DNA of 64,000 nt from the NCBI RefSeq assembly GCF_008698145.1, contig NZ_RZNZ01000014.1, positions 34,335 through 98,334 of the forward strand, written 5' to 3'. Each line of letters opens with the position of its first letter. Within the stretch, counting starts at the first letter, position 1. The stretch comes from Bifidobacterium vespertilionis (GTDB taxonomy: Bacteria; Actinomycetota; Actinomycetes; Actinomycetales; Bifidobacteriaceae). Shown here in pieces: positions 18,168-27,671 of this stretch. The notes under the pieces are model-generated. The model saw only the letters and a list, made by a program, of their open reading frames with translations, was not told the DNA's origin and made no database searches. The position numbers and the translations under genes are program-made.

Positions 18168-18201
18168 AACCCTTGGAATCAAGCCGATTCCAAGGGTTTT
18201 T
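18168..18201 (+). terminator. Intrinsic terminator after tRNA-Ala
   Basis: Perfect 13-bp stem AACCCTTGGAATC / GATTCCAAGGGTT, 5-base loop, then TTTTCTG. Confidence 0.9.
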
Positions 18202-18310
18202 CTGTTTTCACGACACCTCCATCGGAATCCAGGCGTCACCCTGAACGGGCTAGGCGTCACCGGGCGCGCCGCGTGACGCCGCTCGCACCCGGTGACGCGA
18301 AATCGGCATG

Positions 18311-18507
18311 ATCTGCCCAGTTGGCCCGTCTAATCGCACGTATATCGCGCACGCCCCCGGAGAGCCACGGAGAGCCCCCAAACTGGGCAAATCCGGTCAC
18401 CGCCCCGGCAAACTGGGCAGATCGGCACTTCTACAGGGCATTTTCGGCCTCCAGATGACCGGATATGCCCAGTTTGCAAATCGACCGACCGGATCTGCCC
18501 AGTTTGG
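18311..18507. repeat. Five copies of a CCGGATnTGCCCAGTTTG unit
   Basis: Forward at 18311-18324 (partial), reverse at 18378-18396 and 18407-18425, forward at 18459-18477 and 18489-18507. The four full units form a symmetrical reverse-reverse-forward-forward set just downstream of the acylphosphatase stop codon. No reading frame spans them. Confidence 0.8.
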
Positions 18508-18528
18508 CAGAACCAGAACTATCGCCAG

Positions 18529-18843
18529 CTACCGCCGCACCGAGAACGCAGTCTCCGCATCGGCGCCCGTCAGCGTGGGGATCTCGTCGATTGCGATGTC
18601 CGCCACGCGGCTCCACTGCGAGCCCGCGCGCATCGCCGCGACCAATCGGTCCAGCTGATCGCGCGTGCCCTGCGCCTCGCATTCCACGGACCCGTCGTAG
18701 CGGTTGCGCACCCAGCCGACCGCACCGATCCTCCGGGCGGCCATCACCACCGCATACCGGTACCCGACGCCCTGCACACGACCAGTCACGGTCATATGCC
18801 AGCGGATCGCGGACACGTCACGCATGCCATCCGCGTCGCGCAT
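18529..18843 (-). CDS. Acylphosphatase
   Basis: 104 residues from the ATG that overlaps the upstream stop by one base; later ATGs at 18825 and 18795 are possible. The signature TVTGRVQGVGYRYAVVMAA contains the phosphate-binding loop and catalytic Arg, and GWVRNRYDGSVECEAQG contains the catalytic Asn. It hydrolyses acyl phosphates such as acetyl phosphate, a key intermediate of the bifid shunt. It is coupled to the AEC transporter. Confidence 0.92.
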   Translation of the reverse strand: MRDADGMRDVSAIRWHMTVTGRVQGVGYRYAVVMAARRIGAVGWVRNRYDGSVECEAQGTRDQLDRLVAAMRAGSQWSRVADIAIDEIPTLTGADAETAFSVRR

Positions 18844-19847
18844 CACACCACCAGAAGGATGTTGATGACCGTCATCGCGATCAGGCCCATGATGGCCGTG
18901 AACGCCAGGCACAGGCCGGCCAGTCGGGCGTTGCCCAGGACGCGATCGGTGAACAGCGTGGAGAAGACGCCCACGGGGGCGAAGCAGGCGAAGATCACGG
19001 CCTTGCGCACGGCCGGATCGACCGGCAGGATGAACCATGCGGCCACGGCGAAGATCACGGCGAACAGCCAGCGCCAGCCGAACACGGTGGCCACGCGGCG
19101 CACGTCGGCATGGCTGCGCGGCACGTCCATGAGCATGCCCACCATCATCATGGAGCAGAAGGCGTTCGCATTGGACAGCGGGCGCAGGGTGGTGCCGATC
19201 CACTCGGGCATGGTGAAGCCGCTGACCATCACGATCAGCATGAGCATATAGGTCATGAACGCGGCCGAGGAGTAAAAGTTCCGGGCGATGCGGCGGAAGT
19301 TCGCGAGGCGCTGGAGCCGGCGGGCGTCCTTGTCCAGAATCTTGCGCGGGGGACGGGGGCCGAGCGGCTGGGCCTGCTCCTCGGGGCTGAGCGGATGCGT
19401 GTCGTCGATGCGCAGGAGCTGGGTGGTCACGGCGTTCATGCCCGCGGACATCATGACCGAGTTGCCGATGTCGAACATCACCACGGCCACCGCGGCGGAC
19501 GGGCCCATGAGCGCCTGCACCACCGGCAGGGCGAAGCAGCCGATGTTGAAGCCCGAGCCGTTGAGCATTTCGAACGCGCGGTCGCCGAGCGGCGTCTTGC
19601 GCGTGGAGAAGTAGATCGCGAGGATGGGAATGACCGAGCAGCAGAAGCCGAACAGGGCCACCCACAGCAGGTTCATGTCGTGCGGGTTGTCCATGAACGA
19701 GACCACCACCGCGGCTGGCAGCAGCAGGTTGAACACGATCTTCTGCATCACGCGGTAGTCGTCCTGTTTGAACCAGCCGATCCGCTTGAAACCGTAGCCG
19801 GCCAGAATGATGCACAGGAACACCACCGGCTCGATGATCTTTTCCAT
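18843..19847 (-). CDS. AEC (auxin efflux carrier) family transporter
   Basis: 334 residues from the ATG preceded by GGAGG. About ten hydrophobic spans in two halves of five, with a central cytosolic linker (about 165-205, Pro/Arg-rich). The motif NGSGFNIGCFALPVVQALMG is typical of the family. Bacterial members carry malate, other carboxylates or amino acids; the substrate here is unknown. It lies in a leftward pair with acylphosphatase. Its upstream region carries DnaA-box-like sequences. Confidence 0.85.
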   Translation of the reverse strand: MEKIIEPVVFLCIILAGYGFKRIGWFKQDDYRVMQKIVFNLLLPAAVVVSFMDNPHDMNLLWVALFGFCCSVIPILAIYFSTRKTPLGDRAFEMLNGSGFNIGCFALPVVQALMGPSAAVAVVMFDIGNSVMMSAGMNAVTTQLLRIDDTHPLSPEEQAQPLGPRPPRKILDKDARRLQRLANFRRIARNFYSSAAFMTYMLMLIVMVSGFTMPEWIGTTLRPLSNANAFCSMMMVGMLMDVPRSHADVRRVATVFGWRWLFAVIFAVAAWFILPVDPAVRKAVIFACFAPVGVFSTLFTDRVLGNARLAGLCLAFTAIMGLIAMTVINILLVV

Positions 19848-19882
19848 ATCGCCTCCGTTGTCTTCATCGAACGGCTTCGAGC

Positions 19883-20000
19883 TTATCCACAGCCGTGCCC
19901 GCGACATGGCGCTTATCCACCGTTTGCCGGGAAATCATGTGGCTTCATGTGAAAAGAATGCGAAAACTGGGTTATCCACGACCGCATCCACCTGTCCACA
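19883..20000. promoter_or_regulatory. Cluster of DnaA-box-like sequences away from the origin
   Basis: TTATCCACA at 19883, TTATCCACC at 19913, TTATCCACG at 19972 and TGTCCACA at 19993, all in the same orientation in 118 bp of non-coding DNA. Confidence 0.5.
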
Positions 20001-20067
20001 TGCATCCGACGCCTCGAAACGCCCCAGCCCGCCCCTCGGAATCCACTCCCGGAATCGATAACTCGCA

Positions 20068-20254
20068 CAGTGGGGGCGGATTTGGGCCTTTGCAGAATGC
20101 TATACATGAAAGTGGGGGCGCCGGAGACTGCCATACCGCATGGCAAGGCACCGTCATTACGCCAATGTGGCACGCCATCTACCACACTTAGCCCCTCCGG
20201 GACGCCCCCACTTTCATGTTTGGCACATTGCAAAGGCCCAAATCCGCCCCCACT
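20068..20254. repeat. Long inverted-repeat element, copy 2
   Basis: The left arm (20068-20120) and right arm (20203-20254) carry the same AGTGGGGGCGGATTTGGGCC and GAAAGTGGGGGCG ends as the element at 1052-1252, with an unrelated central 80 bp. Only the segment around GAATGCTATACAT differs between the arms. Confidence 0.8.
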
Positions 20255-20401
20255 CTTGCAGAAACCCCAGTGGGACGCCACCGGCCACCGCCGGCCAAGC
20301 CATTCCGACCAGAAACCCCGCATCCCCGAAGCATCTCCGAGACATCCTCGAACGGTTTCAGGCGATTCCGGACCGTTCCGGGCGATTGCGCAAGCCCCGA
20401 T

Positions 20402-21496
20402 CTATTTCGCGGACGCCTCCGCATCCTCCGGGAAGACCTCCTCGCCGTTGTCGACCATCACGTAGCCGCCCTTGGCGTAGACATCATCGTGCTCCGGATC
20501 CGGCGGCACCACCACCGGCGTCTTGCGCGATTCCTCCACCGGGAAATCGGGCAGCTTGGCGTAATTGCCCTTCACCTTCTCGCAGGAGTTGAGGAAGCCC
20601 TCGGCCTCATCCTCGGTCAGGTCCAGCTCGTAGACCTCCTCCACACCCTGCGCGCTGATCAGCGCCGGCACGCCGATGAAGAACCCGGACTGGCCGTACT
20701 GCCCGTCCAGATACGCGGACACCGGCAGCACCACATGCTCGTCGTGCACGATCGCGCGCGTGATGCGCACGGCCGAGTTTGCGATCGCGTACTCGGTGCA
20801 GTGCTTGCCCGCATACGACCAGTAGCCGCCGCGCAGCGCCTGCTCGAACAGCTTGGCCTTATCGAAGCCATACCGATCCGGATTGATGGCGGCCAGCTCG
20901 TCCAGCGGCTTGCCGGAGAACGCCACGTTGGACCACACCGCGATCTCGCTGAAGCCGTGCTCGCCGATCATGTAGGCGTTGACGGACTCGGGGGAGACAT
21001 TGGTGGCCAGCGCGATCGCATCCTTGAGGCGCGCGGAATCAAGGCACGTGCCGGTGCCCATGACGTGCGACGCGGGCAGACCGGACAGGCGGTGGATCTC
21101 GCGCACCACCACGTCGTTCGGGTTGGTGACGCTCACCCAGAAGCCCTTGAAGCCGGCCGCGGCGATGCGCCCCACGAAGGTGCGGACCATGCGCGCGGTG
21201 GCGTACAGTTCACCGTCGCGGCTCACGGCGGAGAGGGTGACGTGGCCCACCGCATTGACGATCACATCGCACTGGGCGAGCCGCTCGTAGTCGGTCCCGC
21301 AGTTGAACACGCGCACGCGATGGGGCGCGAACACGGAGGAGTCGTTGAGGTCCTGCACCTCGGCGGCCAGCTTCTTCGGATTGACGTCGCACAGGTAGAT
21401 CTCATCGGCCACCCCCTGCAGGATGAGGCTGTTGCCCACATGCGCGCCCACATGTCCCAAACCGACGATGCCCACCTTCACCGGACCGATTGCCAT
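20402..21496 (-). CDS. L-lactate / L-2-hydroxyacid dehydrogenase family protein
   Basis: 364 residues from the ATG after AAAGGGG. NAD-binding GIVGLGHVGAHVGNSL; catalytic His in GEHGFSEIAVW; substrate Arg in TCLDSARLKDA. The mobile loop is unusual (VGHVTLSAVSRDGEL instead of a QKPGESRLDL-like sequence), and about 50 extra residues at the C-terminus (ending PEDAEASAK) extend beyond classical LDH. This fits the L-2-hydroxyisocaproate dehydrogenase-like branch rather than the fructose-1,6-bisphosphate-activated LDH. It may reduce pyruvate or branched 2-oxo acids to recycle NADH. It diverges from gdhA, with 182 bp shared between starts. Confidence 0.85.
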   Translation of the reverse strand: MAIGPVKVGIVGLGHVGAHVGNSLILQGVADEIYLCDVNPKKLAAEVQDLNDSSVFAPHRVRVFNCGTDYERLAQCDVIVNAVGHVTLSAVSRDGELYATARMVRTFVGRIAAAGFKGFWVSVTNPNDVVVREIHRLSGLPASHVMGTGTCLDSARLKDAIALATNVSPESVNAYMIGEHGFSEIAVWSNVAFSGKPLDELAAINPDRYGFDKAKLFEQALRGGYWSYAGKHCTEYAIANSAVRITRAIVHDEHVVLPVSAYLDGQYGQSGFFIGVPALISAQGVEEVYELDLTEDEAEGFLNSCEKVKGNYAKLPDFPVEESRKTPVVVPPDPEHDDVYAKGGYVMVDNGEEVFPEDAEASAK

Positions 21497-21498
21497 AA

Positions 21499-23025
<1,527 letters not shown>

Positions 23026-23061
23026 TGATGTTCTGATCGGTCTATCCGCTCAGTTTGCACA

Positions 23062-23106
23062 AGCGGCGCATGGAGCCTGATTTACGGCTCCCTGCGCCGC
23101 TTTTTG
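23062..23106 (+). terminator. Intrinsic terminator after gdhA
   Basis: AGCGGCGCA..GGAGCC / GGCTCC..TGCGCCGCT nested stem followed by TTTTTG. Confidence 0.9.
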
Positions 23107-23117
23107 TTTGATCGCTT

Positions 23118-23343
23118 CACGTCATCCTGAGCGAAGCCCGATAGGGCGGAGTCGAAGGATCCTTGGCCACTACGCACCAGTGACCAATGCACAATGACGA
23201 AGGGTAATCCATCCCCTGATGTTCCTATAGTTTGTCATCCTGAGCGGAGCGTAGCGAAGTCGAAGGATCCTTAATGTCCCGCACATAGTTACGAGCGACT
23301 TTGTGCACAAGGTTAAGGATCCTTCGCTGCGCTCAGGATGACG
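23118..23343. repeat. REP-like inverted repeat cluster
   Basis: Two left ends (GTCATCCTGAGC...AAGGATCCTT at about 23120 and 23236) and one right end (AAGGATCCTTCGCTGCGCTCAGGATGAC, ending 23343; split here by position only). No gene is present in this stretch. Confidence 0.85.
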
Positions 23344-23360
23344 GGGGCGAGCTTAACAAC

Positions 23361-23415
23361 AACTTCGCATCATGCGAAGTTAAGTGCGAAGTTGATGGTA
23401 AGTTCGTGCGAAGTT
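23361..23415. promoter_or_regulatory. Operator-like repeats TGCGAAGTT
   Basis: AACTTCGCA at 23361 and TGCGAAGTT at 23373, 23385 and 23407, with a partial AAGTTCG at 23399. Spacings of 12 and 22 bp place the copies near the same helix face. They lie 40 bp before the decayed AlbA_2-type gene, so they look like its former autoregulatory sites. Confidence 0.55.
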
Positions 23416-23454
23416 CGCACCTCACCATCAGTCAAGTGCATCAGGACGGTCATC

Positions 23455-23766
23455 GTGGATGCACAGCAACTCAGCCGCATCATCTCAGGCATGCGGCAGA
23501 TCGGCAATGATACGCAAACCTGCGAAGTCAAGGAAGCGGCACGATCCGCCCAACACTGGGCGGTCTGATGGCTCTCGGACTATTCCCGCAGCAGTTCCTC
23601 CCGCGCTTGAACGTCACATTCACAGCCTTTCCAGGCACCACCAAGGCGGAGATCGTGGATGACGAGCGCCGATTCCTAGATGCGCAGACGCTTGTGGGAC
23701 CGATCCCGCTCATGATCGACGACGCCTTGAACGCCGTCGTCAAGAACATGAGAACCGGCTCAACCG
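23455..23766 (+). pseudogene. Decayed AlbA_2/Schlafen-type putative ATP-binding regulator
   Basis: A GTG-started frame encodes VDAQQLSRIISGMRQIGNDTQ followed by TCEVKEAA, the typical N-terminus of bifidobacterial AlbA_2-domain proteins. It then hits a stop near 23566, while the +1 frame continues with GGLMALGLFPQQFLPRLNVT and GPIPLMIDDALNAVVKNMR, from the middle of the same kind of protein. About 200 intervening residues and the C-terminal half are missing, so it is a deletion remnant. Family members are thought to be transcriptional regulators or defence-associated; the assignment is from remembered family patterns. Confidence 0.6.
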
Positions 23767-23917
23767 GATGCAAAATCAAAGAGTCCCTTTTTCACATTCT
23801 GTTTACCATAGATTCATATACCAATTTTTTCCACAACGATATTTCATATAAAGTTGATCACAACAGCAGTTGGTTAGGCTGTAGGTATTGTTTTACAACG
23901 ACGCAAAGGAATATCTT

Positions 23918-24115
23918 ATGAACATTGGAGTCAATGGCGCTATCATTGTCGCCAATAACCATGAGCAATATCACAATGGTCCAGAAAATGAGCATCAAAC
24001 GGATTTGGCGAATAACTTGACAGGGCGGATAATTGGCATGCAGATTTCTAGTAACACTAGAGCAAATAACGAATGTGCAGCTAGAGCCCGATCGGGAAGG
24101 CTGGTAACGCTATGA
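23918..24115 (+). CDS. Small protein of unknown function, first gene of an AT-rich pair
   Basis: 65 residues from the ATG preceded by AAAGGAAT. Sequence is rich in Asn, Gly and Glu with a short hydrophobic start (NIGVNGAIIVANN) and no recognised domain or signal peptide. The stop overlaps the next start (ATGA), which supports it being translated. Codon use is AT-rich relative to the chromosome. Confidence 0.5.
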   Translation: MNIGVNGAIIVANNHEQYHNGPENEHQTDLANNLTGRIIGMQISSNTRANNECAARARSGRLVTL

Positions 24116-24558
24116 GTCAGAAAAAACCAATTCTTATATTCATACCAATATTGATGTTGCTGTGCATAGTGCTTGCCATATCGATTACCTTTTTTGGACA
24201 TCCACATGGGTGGAGTGAGAAAGCATTGTTACAGCAAATCAACCATGGCGCGAACAACGTTGCATTGCCAACTAAATCCGGATGGCGTACATGGGATAAG
24301 GCACTCATCGTCTGCCCTTATGCCACCGCCAAATCAGCTCCGGTTGATTTCCAGGAAACAATTTCCACACTCGACACGAATTCCTCGGAGTCAACGCAAT
24401 GGATTATCTACCACACCCCATCGGGTATGGTGACTGATCAATTGTCCAGGAATCAGGTTGATTTCTGTTATGACTCACGTTCCAGCACTCTTATAGACGC
24501 TGGGCAACAATTCTCAGTACGCAAAAGCGAGGGGACGTATCGAGCAATTGCGAATTAA
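24112..24558 (+). CDS. Membrane-anchored protein of unknown function
   Basis: 148 residues. One N-terminal membrane helix (ILIFIPILMLLCIVLAISIT, about residues 7-27) after a short basic end, so the remaining roughly 115 residues are probably outside the cell. Two cysteines (IVCPYA and VDFCYD) could form an external disulfide. No family recognised. Translationally coupled to the small gene upstream, AT-rich, and followed by a hairpin. Its size and topology resemble the lipoprotein at 10227, but I see no clear homology. Confidence 0.6.
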   Translation: MSQKKPILIFIPILMLLCIVLAISITFFGHPHGWSEKALLQQINHGANNVALPTKSGWRTWDKALIVCPYATAKSAPVDFQETISTLDTNSSESTQWIIYHTPSGMVTDQLSRNQVDFCYDSRSSTLIDAGQQFSVRKSEGTYRAIAN

Positions 24559-24573
24559 CCTTTTCGTTCAAAA

Positions 24574-24617
24574 ATGTGGGCTTCAGCAGCCGCATATTTG
24601 CCGGCTGAAACCCACAT
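24574..24617 (+). terminator. Hairpin after the small two-gene unit
   Basis: ATGTGGGCTTCAGC / GCTGAAACCCACAT arms around a loop of about 16 bases, followed by AATTATT. Confidence 0.65.
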
Positions 24618-24712
24618 AATTATTGAATACGGTTCTCATTCATCATTTTCATCATTCATTCATGATTCAGCCTTGGCAGCGGCTCCATTCACCTACGGAT
24701 AGCTCACTCTCT

Positions 24713-24863
24713 CATCCTGAGCGAGCGGAGCGGTTCGAAGGATCCTTAACCTTCTGCACAACGATTCTCGTAACTATATGCGGGGAATTAAGGATCCTTC
24801 GGCTGCGCCCTATCGGGCTTTGCTCAGGATGACGGCGTCTCCGCTCGCTCGCTCAGTATGACC
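24713..24863. repeat. REP-like inverted repeat pair
   Basis: TCATCCTGAGCGAGCGGAGC then AAGGATCCTTAA, mirrored by TTAAGGATCCTTCGGCTGCG and GCTCAGGATGAC, with a second degenerate end CGCTCAGTATGAC. Confidence 0.85.
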
Positions 24864-24900
24864 GAAGGGATAAACTGCGCATCGCACACAGCCGGCCTGA

Positions 24901-25776
24901 TCACCCCGCGCAGGCGATCAGGCCGGCGGGGTAGAGGAAGTAGAAGAACCACTTGCGGCTCACGCTGTCCGGGTTGGGGAAGCCGCGACGGCGGTTGTAG
25001 AGCAGCATGACGGGCAGGGCGGCCGCGATGAGCCACAGGGGTTGCGCGAATAGGGGAGCGCCCATGGCGTAGGGGTCGAAGCCGATGTATTGCAGCGCGA
25101 TCGCCCACGCGGTGCTACCCGGATCAACGGCGCCAAGGCCGATTGCACCAGGACCCAGCGCGTCCAGATGATAGGGCAGATACAGCACCCACAGCCCGAT
25201 GCGTGTGTTCATCATGGCGATCCACACCACTACCGCCGCTAGGACCGTAATGCCCAGTTTGCGCGGCGATCGACGGAATCGCCACATCAGCACGCCGACC
25301 ACCACCATGCCAAGCCGATAATCCCACGTGGGTATGAGTGCGAAAAATGCGACGATCATATTCCGATAGTCGGCCAGCCATGGAAGTTCACGGAACGGGA
25401 AGATCTGATTGAGCAGCACAAACCAAACAACCTGCCACAGTACGTACAGGGCGATATACCTGGCCCGTTTCATACGATCGCCATCACGCAGAATCACGAT
25501 GAGGATGGCGATCTGCAGCAGCAATGGGAACGGATTGGGCTCGACACGGAAAACGGTTTGGATGATCGCCGCGACCACGCCGGACATGTACAGGCGGACC
25601 AGATAGTCGCCGCGGTTGCGCGTGTATTCGCAGCTCCAGCCGACCATGAACATGAACAGGATCAACGACGGATATGCGAACCATTCCAGCCATGCCGGAG
25701 CGCCCGGAACGCGCATGCCAATGCCGGCCAACGCCATGCACGCGGCCGCGATGATCTTCACCGTCAGACTGGTCAT
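24901..25776 (-). CDS. TraX-family membrane protein (copy 1)
   Basis: 291 residues from the ATG preceded by AGAGGT. Seven to nine hydrophobic helices. TraX family marks are the first helix VKIIAAACMALAGIGM, a GWSCEYTRNRGDYLVRLYMS loop, and the C-terminal LLYNRRRG..RKWFFYFLYPAG. In F plasmids TraX acetylates pilin; chromosomal relatives are acyltransferase-like and are presumed to modify surface polymers or peptides. It is the last gene of a leftward group with two paralogues and a two-component system. The C-terminal histidine found after YP in the paralogues (YPVH, YPLH) is replaced here by YPAG. Confidence 0.85.
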   Translation of the reverse strand: MTSLTVKIIAAACMALAGIGMRVPGAPAWLEWFAYPSLILFMFMVGWSCEYTRNRGDYLVRLYMSGVVAAIIQTVFRVEPNPFPLLLQIAILIVILRDGDRMKRARYIALYVLWQVVWFVLLNQIFPFRELPWLADYRNMIVAFFALIPTWDYRLGMVVVGVLMWRFRRSPRKLGITVLAAVVVWIAMMNTRIGLWVLYLPYHLDALGPGAIGLGAVDPGSTAWAIALQYIGFDPYAMGAPLFAQPLWLIAAALPVMLLYNRRRGFPNPDSVSRKWFFYFLYPAGLIACAG

Positions 25777-25815
25777 TGATGCCACCTCTTTCTTCTTCCT
25801 TGAATCTTGGTCCTC

Positions 25816-26125
25816 TTGTCATCCTGAGTCTTCTCTTGTCATCCGAGCCTCTCTCGTCATCCTGAGTCCCGCCCCGTCATCCTGAGCGAAGCCCGATAGG
25901 GCGGAGTCGAAGGATCCTTAACTTTGTGCATAAAGTTGCTCGTAACTCTGTGCGGGAATTAAGGATCCTTCGACTCCGCTACGCTCCGCTCAGGATGACG
26001 GAGGCGGGCTGCCCGCTTCACGGCTCAGCGCTCAGGATGACGGAGGCGGCTTCCGCCCCGCCCAGGATTGACGGAGGGAGAACGCCCGCCCCACTGGGTT
26101 ACCTCTACCCCGATCAGGATGACGA
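25816..26125. repeat. REP-like repeats within the TraX gene group
   Basis: Several left ends (GTCATCCTGAG at about 25817, 25856, 25877) and right ends (GCTCAGGATGAC at about 25989 and 26030), plus a fragment of the hairpin-string module (GGGCTGCCCGCTTCACGGCT). They separate the TraX copy 1 gene from the upstream secreted-protein gene. Confidence 0.8.
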
Positions 26126-26157
26126 AGTGGGACTTAGGATAAAACGCCCACCAACCC

Positions 26158-26697
26158 TCACACCACATATCCGCTAAAACTCACCGGGCCCTCGCCGTCC
26201 GCGACCACATCCAGATACCATTCGCCCTTCTCGCCCAAATCGCGCACGGGAAAACCCTGCCTGGCATGCGGTTCGATGCGTGTCCGATCGATCATCCGCC
26301 GGCCGTGCGCCCACCATTGCCGCTCGATTGCCCACACACGCACGGTGATGGCCGCTTCACCGGTATTGGTCACGACCACCGGATACCAGTTCCGTCCGGT
26401 GAACCGATGCGTTGAGACGAGGGACTGGCCCGGGCGAATGCTAGCGTCTTGTGCCTCGAGCGCGAATCGCGGAGATTCCTTTGCGCCCTGCTCACGCTTG
26501 AGATTGCGCACCTGATCGGGCCATGTCAACGGACTCGATTGCGACTGCGCCTGAGCGGACAGAGGATCTACGGCAATTCGCAGCCCGCCGGACCGTTCGC
26601 CGTCAGCCTGAGCACCGGCCGGCAGCATCGCGGAGAACACCAATGCCAACACAATGACAAAAGATATATATTTGATAGATGAATATGCATTGTTCAC
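26158..26697 (-). CDS. Secreted protein of unknown function in the TraX gene group
   Basis: 179 residues from a GTG preceded by GGGGGG. A signal peptide is clear: YISFVIVLALVFSAMLPAGAQADG, with likely cleavage after AQA (quoted helix plus AxA motif near residue 30). The rest looks like a beta-rich exported domain (RLYNV absent; TGRNWYPVVVTNTGEAAITV and GEWYLDVVADGEGPVSFSGY suggest an Ig-like fold). No membrane anchor at the C-terminus. It begins 12 bp after the stop of TraX copy 2, so it is co-transcribed and may be a substrate or partner. Confidence 0.65.
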   Translation of the reverse strand: MNNAYSSIKYISFVIVLALVFSAMLPAGAQADGERSGGLRIAVDPLSAQAQSQSSPLTWPDQVRNLKREQGAKESPRFALEAQDASIRPGQSLVSTHRFTGRNWYPVVVTNTGEAAITVRVWAIERQWWAHGRRMIDRTRIEPHARQGFPVRDLGEKGEWYLDVVADGEGPVSFSGYVV

Positions 26698-26709
26698 GAT
26701 TATCCCCCC

Positions 26710-27636
26710 CTACGCCCCCACGGCCTTTCCGATGAAGTACAGGATCAGGATGTGCACGGGGTAGAAGACATAGAAGAACCACTTGGTCCCCCTGCTTCCC
26801 CAGCCATGCTGCCGATTATAGAGAAGCATAAAGGGGAGCGCGAAGATCATCATCCATTGCGGATATTCCAGCAGACTATACCCCAAAGTCATTGGATTGA
26901 AACCGAAAATGGTATAAACAGTAGCTATCGGTGAAAGTCGAATATTGCAGATATTTCCCAAAGCATGAGGAATCACACACATGGATAGAAGACCATATTG
27001 CGTGTTCACTATCATCATCCAGAAGACAACAAATACGCCGAATGTGACAGCGAATTGGACTCTTGAATTTCTTGCAATCCAAAAAGCCACACCCATTATT
27101 ACAATATACAGTCCGTAATCCACAGCAATGGATAGCCCAAAGACAGCTTGTATGAGATATCTGAAAGGCGCAAGAAAACTATTAGAACCAACGGCAGGAA
27201 ATAGGGAATCTATGGCCGTGAATATTGCAAACCAGCCAACCTGCCAAAGGATATATAAGCCGATGTTTCTCAGTCGGCGTTTCCAATCATCCACCGATAG
27301 CAGCGTGATGATCAGCGCAACCTGAAACAGCGTCATGAAGATGTTCGGCAGATCGTGCCAGATCGTCTGCAACACAGACATACCCACACTGGCCGCATAC
27401 AATCGCAGCACATACCGTTTCCTATCATGCGTAAACTCGCAGCCCCAGCCGATCAGGAACAGGAAGATCGGCATGGACAGGCGGCCGACCCATCGCAATT
27501 CCTCCGGCATGCCGGGGATATACATCCCGATATGATCGACCACCATGCACACACAGGCGATGACCTTCAACGCAAAACTGCTCAGACCAAACCGCACCCC
27601 GTCGCGCCGATCCGCGACCATCGCCACATCATCCAT
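26710..27636 (-). CDS. TraX-family membrane protein (copy 2)
   Basis: 308 residues, multi-spanning. Conserved marks are FALKVIACVCMVVDHIGMYI with the DHIG pair expected in active TraX-like proteins, GWGCEFTHDRKRYVLRLYAA, and the C-terminal LLYNRQHG..TKWFFYVFYPVH. It lies 35 bp downstream of copy 3 and 12 bp upstream of the secreted-protein gene. Ribosome site weak. The middle of the gene is more AT-rich than its ends. Confidence 0.88.
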   Translation of the reverse strand: MDDVAMVADRRDGVRFGLSSFALKVIACVCMVVDHIGMYIPGMPEELRWVGRLSMPIFLFLIGWGCEFTHDRKRYVLRLYAASVGMSVLQTIWHDLPNIFMTLFQVALIITLLSVDDWKRRLRNIGLYILWQVGWFAIFTAIDSLFPAVGSNSFLAPFRYLIQAVFGLSIAVDYGLYIVIMGVAFWIARNSRVQFAVTFGVFVVFWMMIVNTQYGLLSMCVIPHALGNICNIRLSPIATVYTIFGFNPMTLGYSLLEYPQWMMIFALPFMLLYNRQHGWGSRGTKWFFYVFYPVHILILYFIGKAVGA

Positions 27637-27671
27637 GCACCACAGCGTAGGAGATCGACGTCAGTCATCAT

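Noticed and set aside
23301..23510. Small frames in the repeat region before the AlbA_2 remnant
   Set aside because: They read through REP sequence and the operator-like repeats and have no ribosome site.
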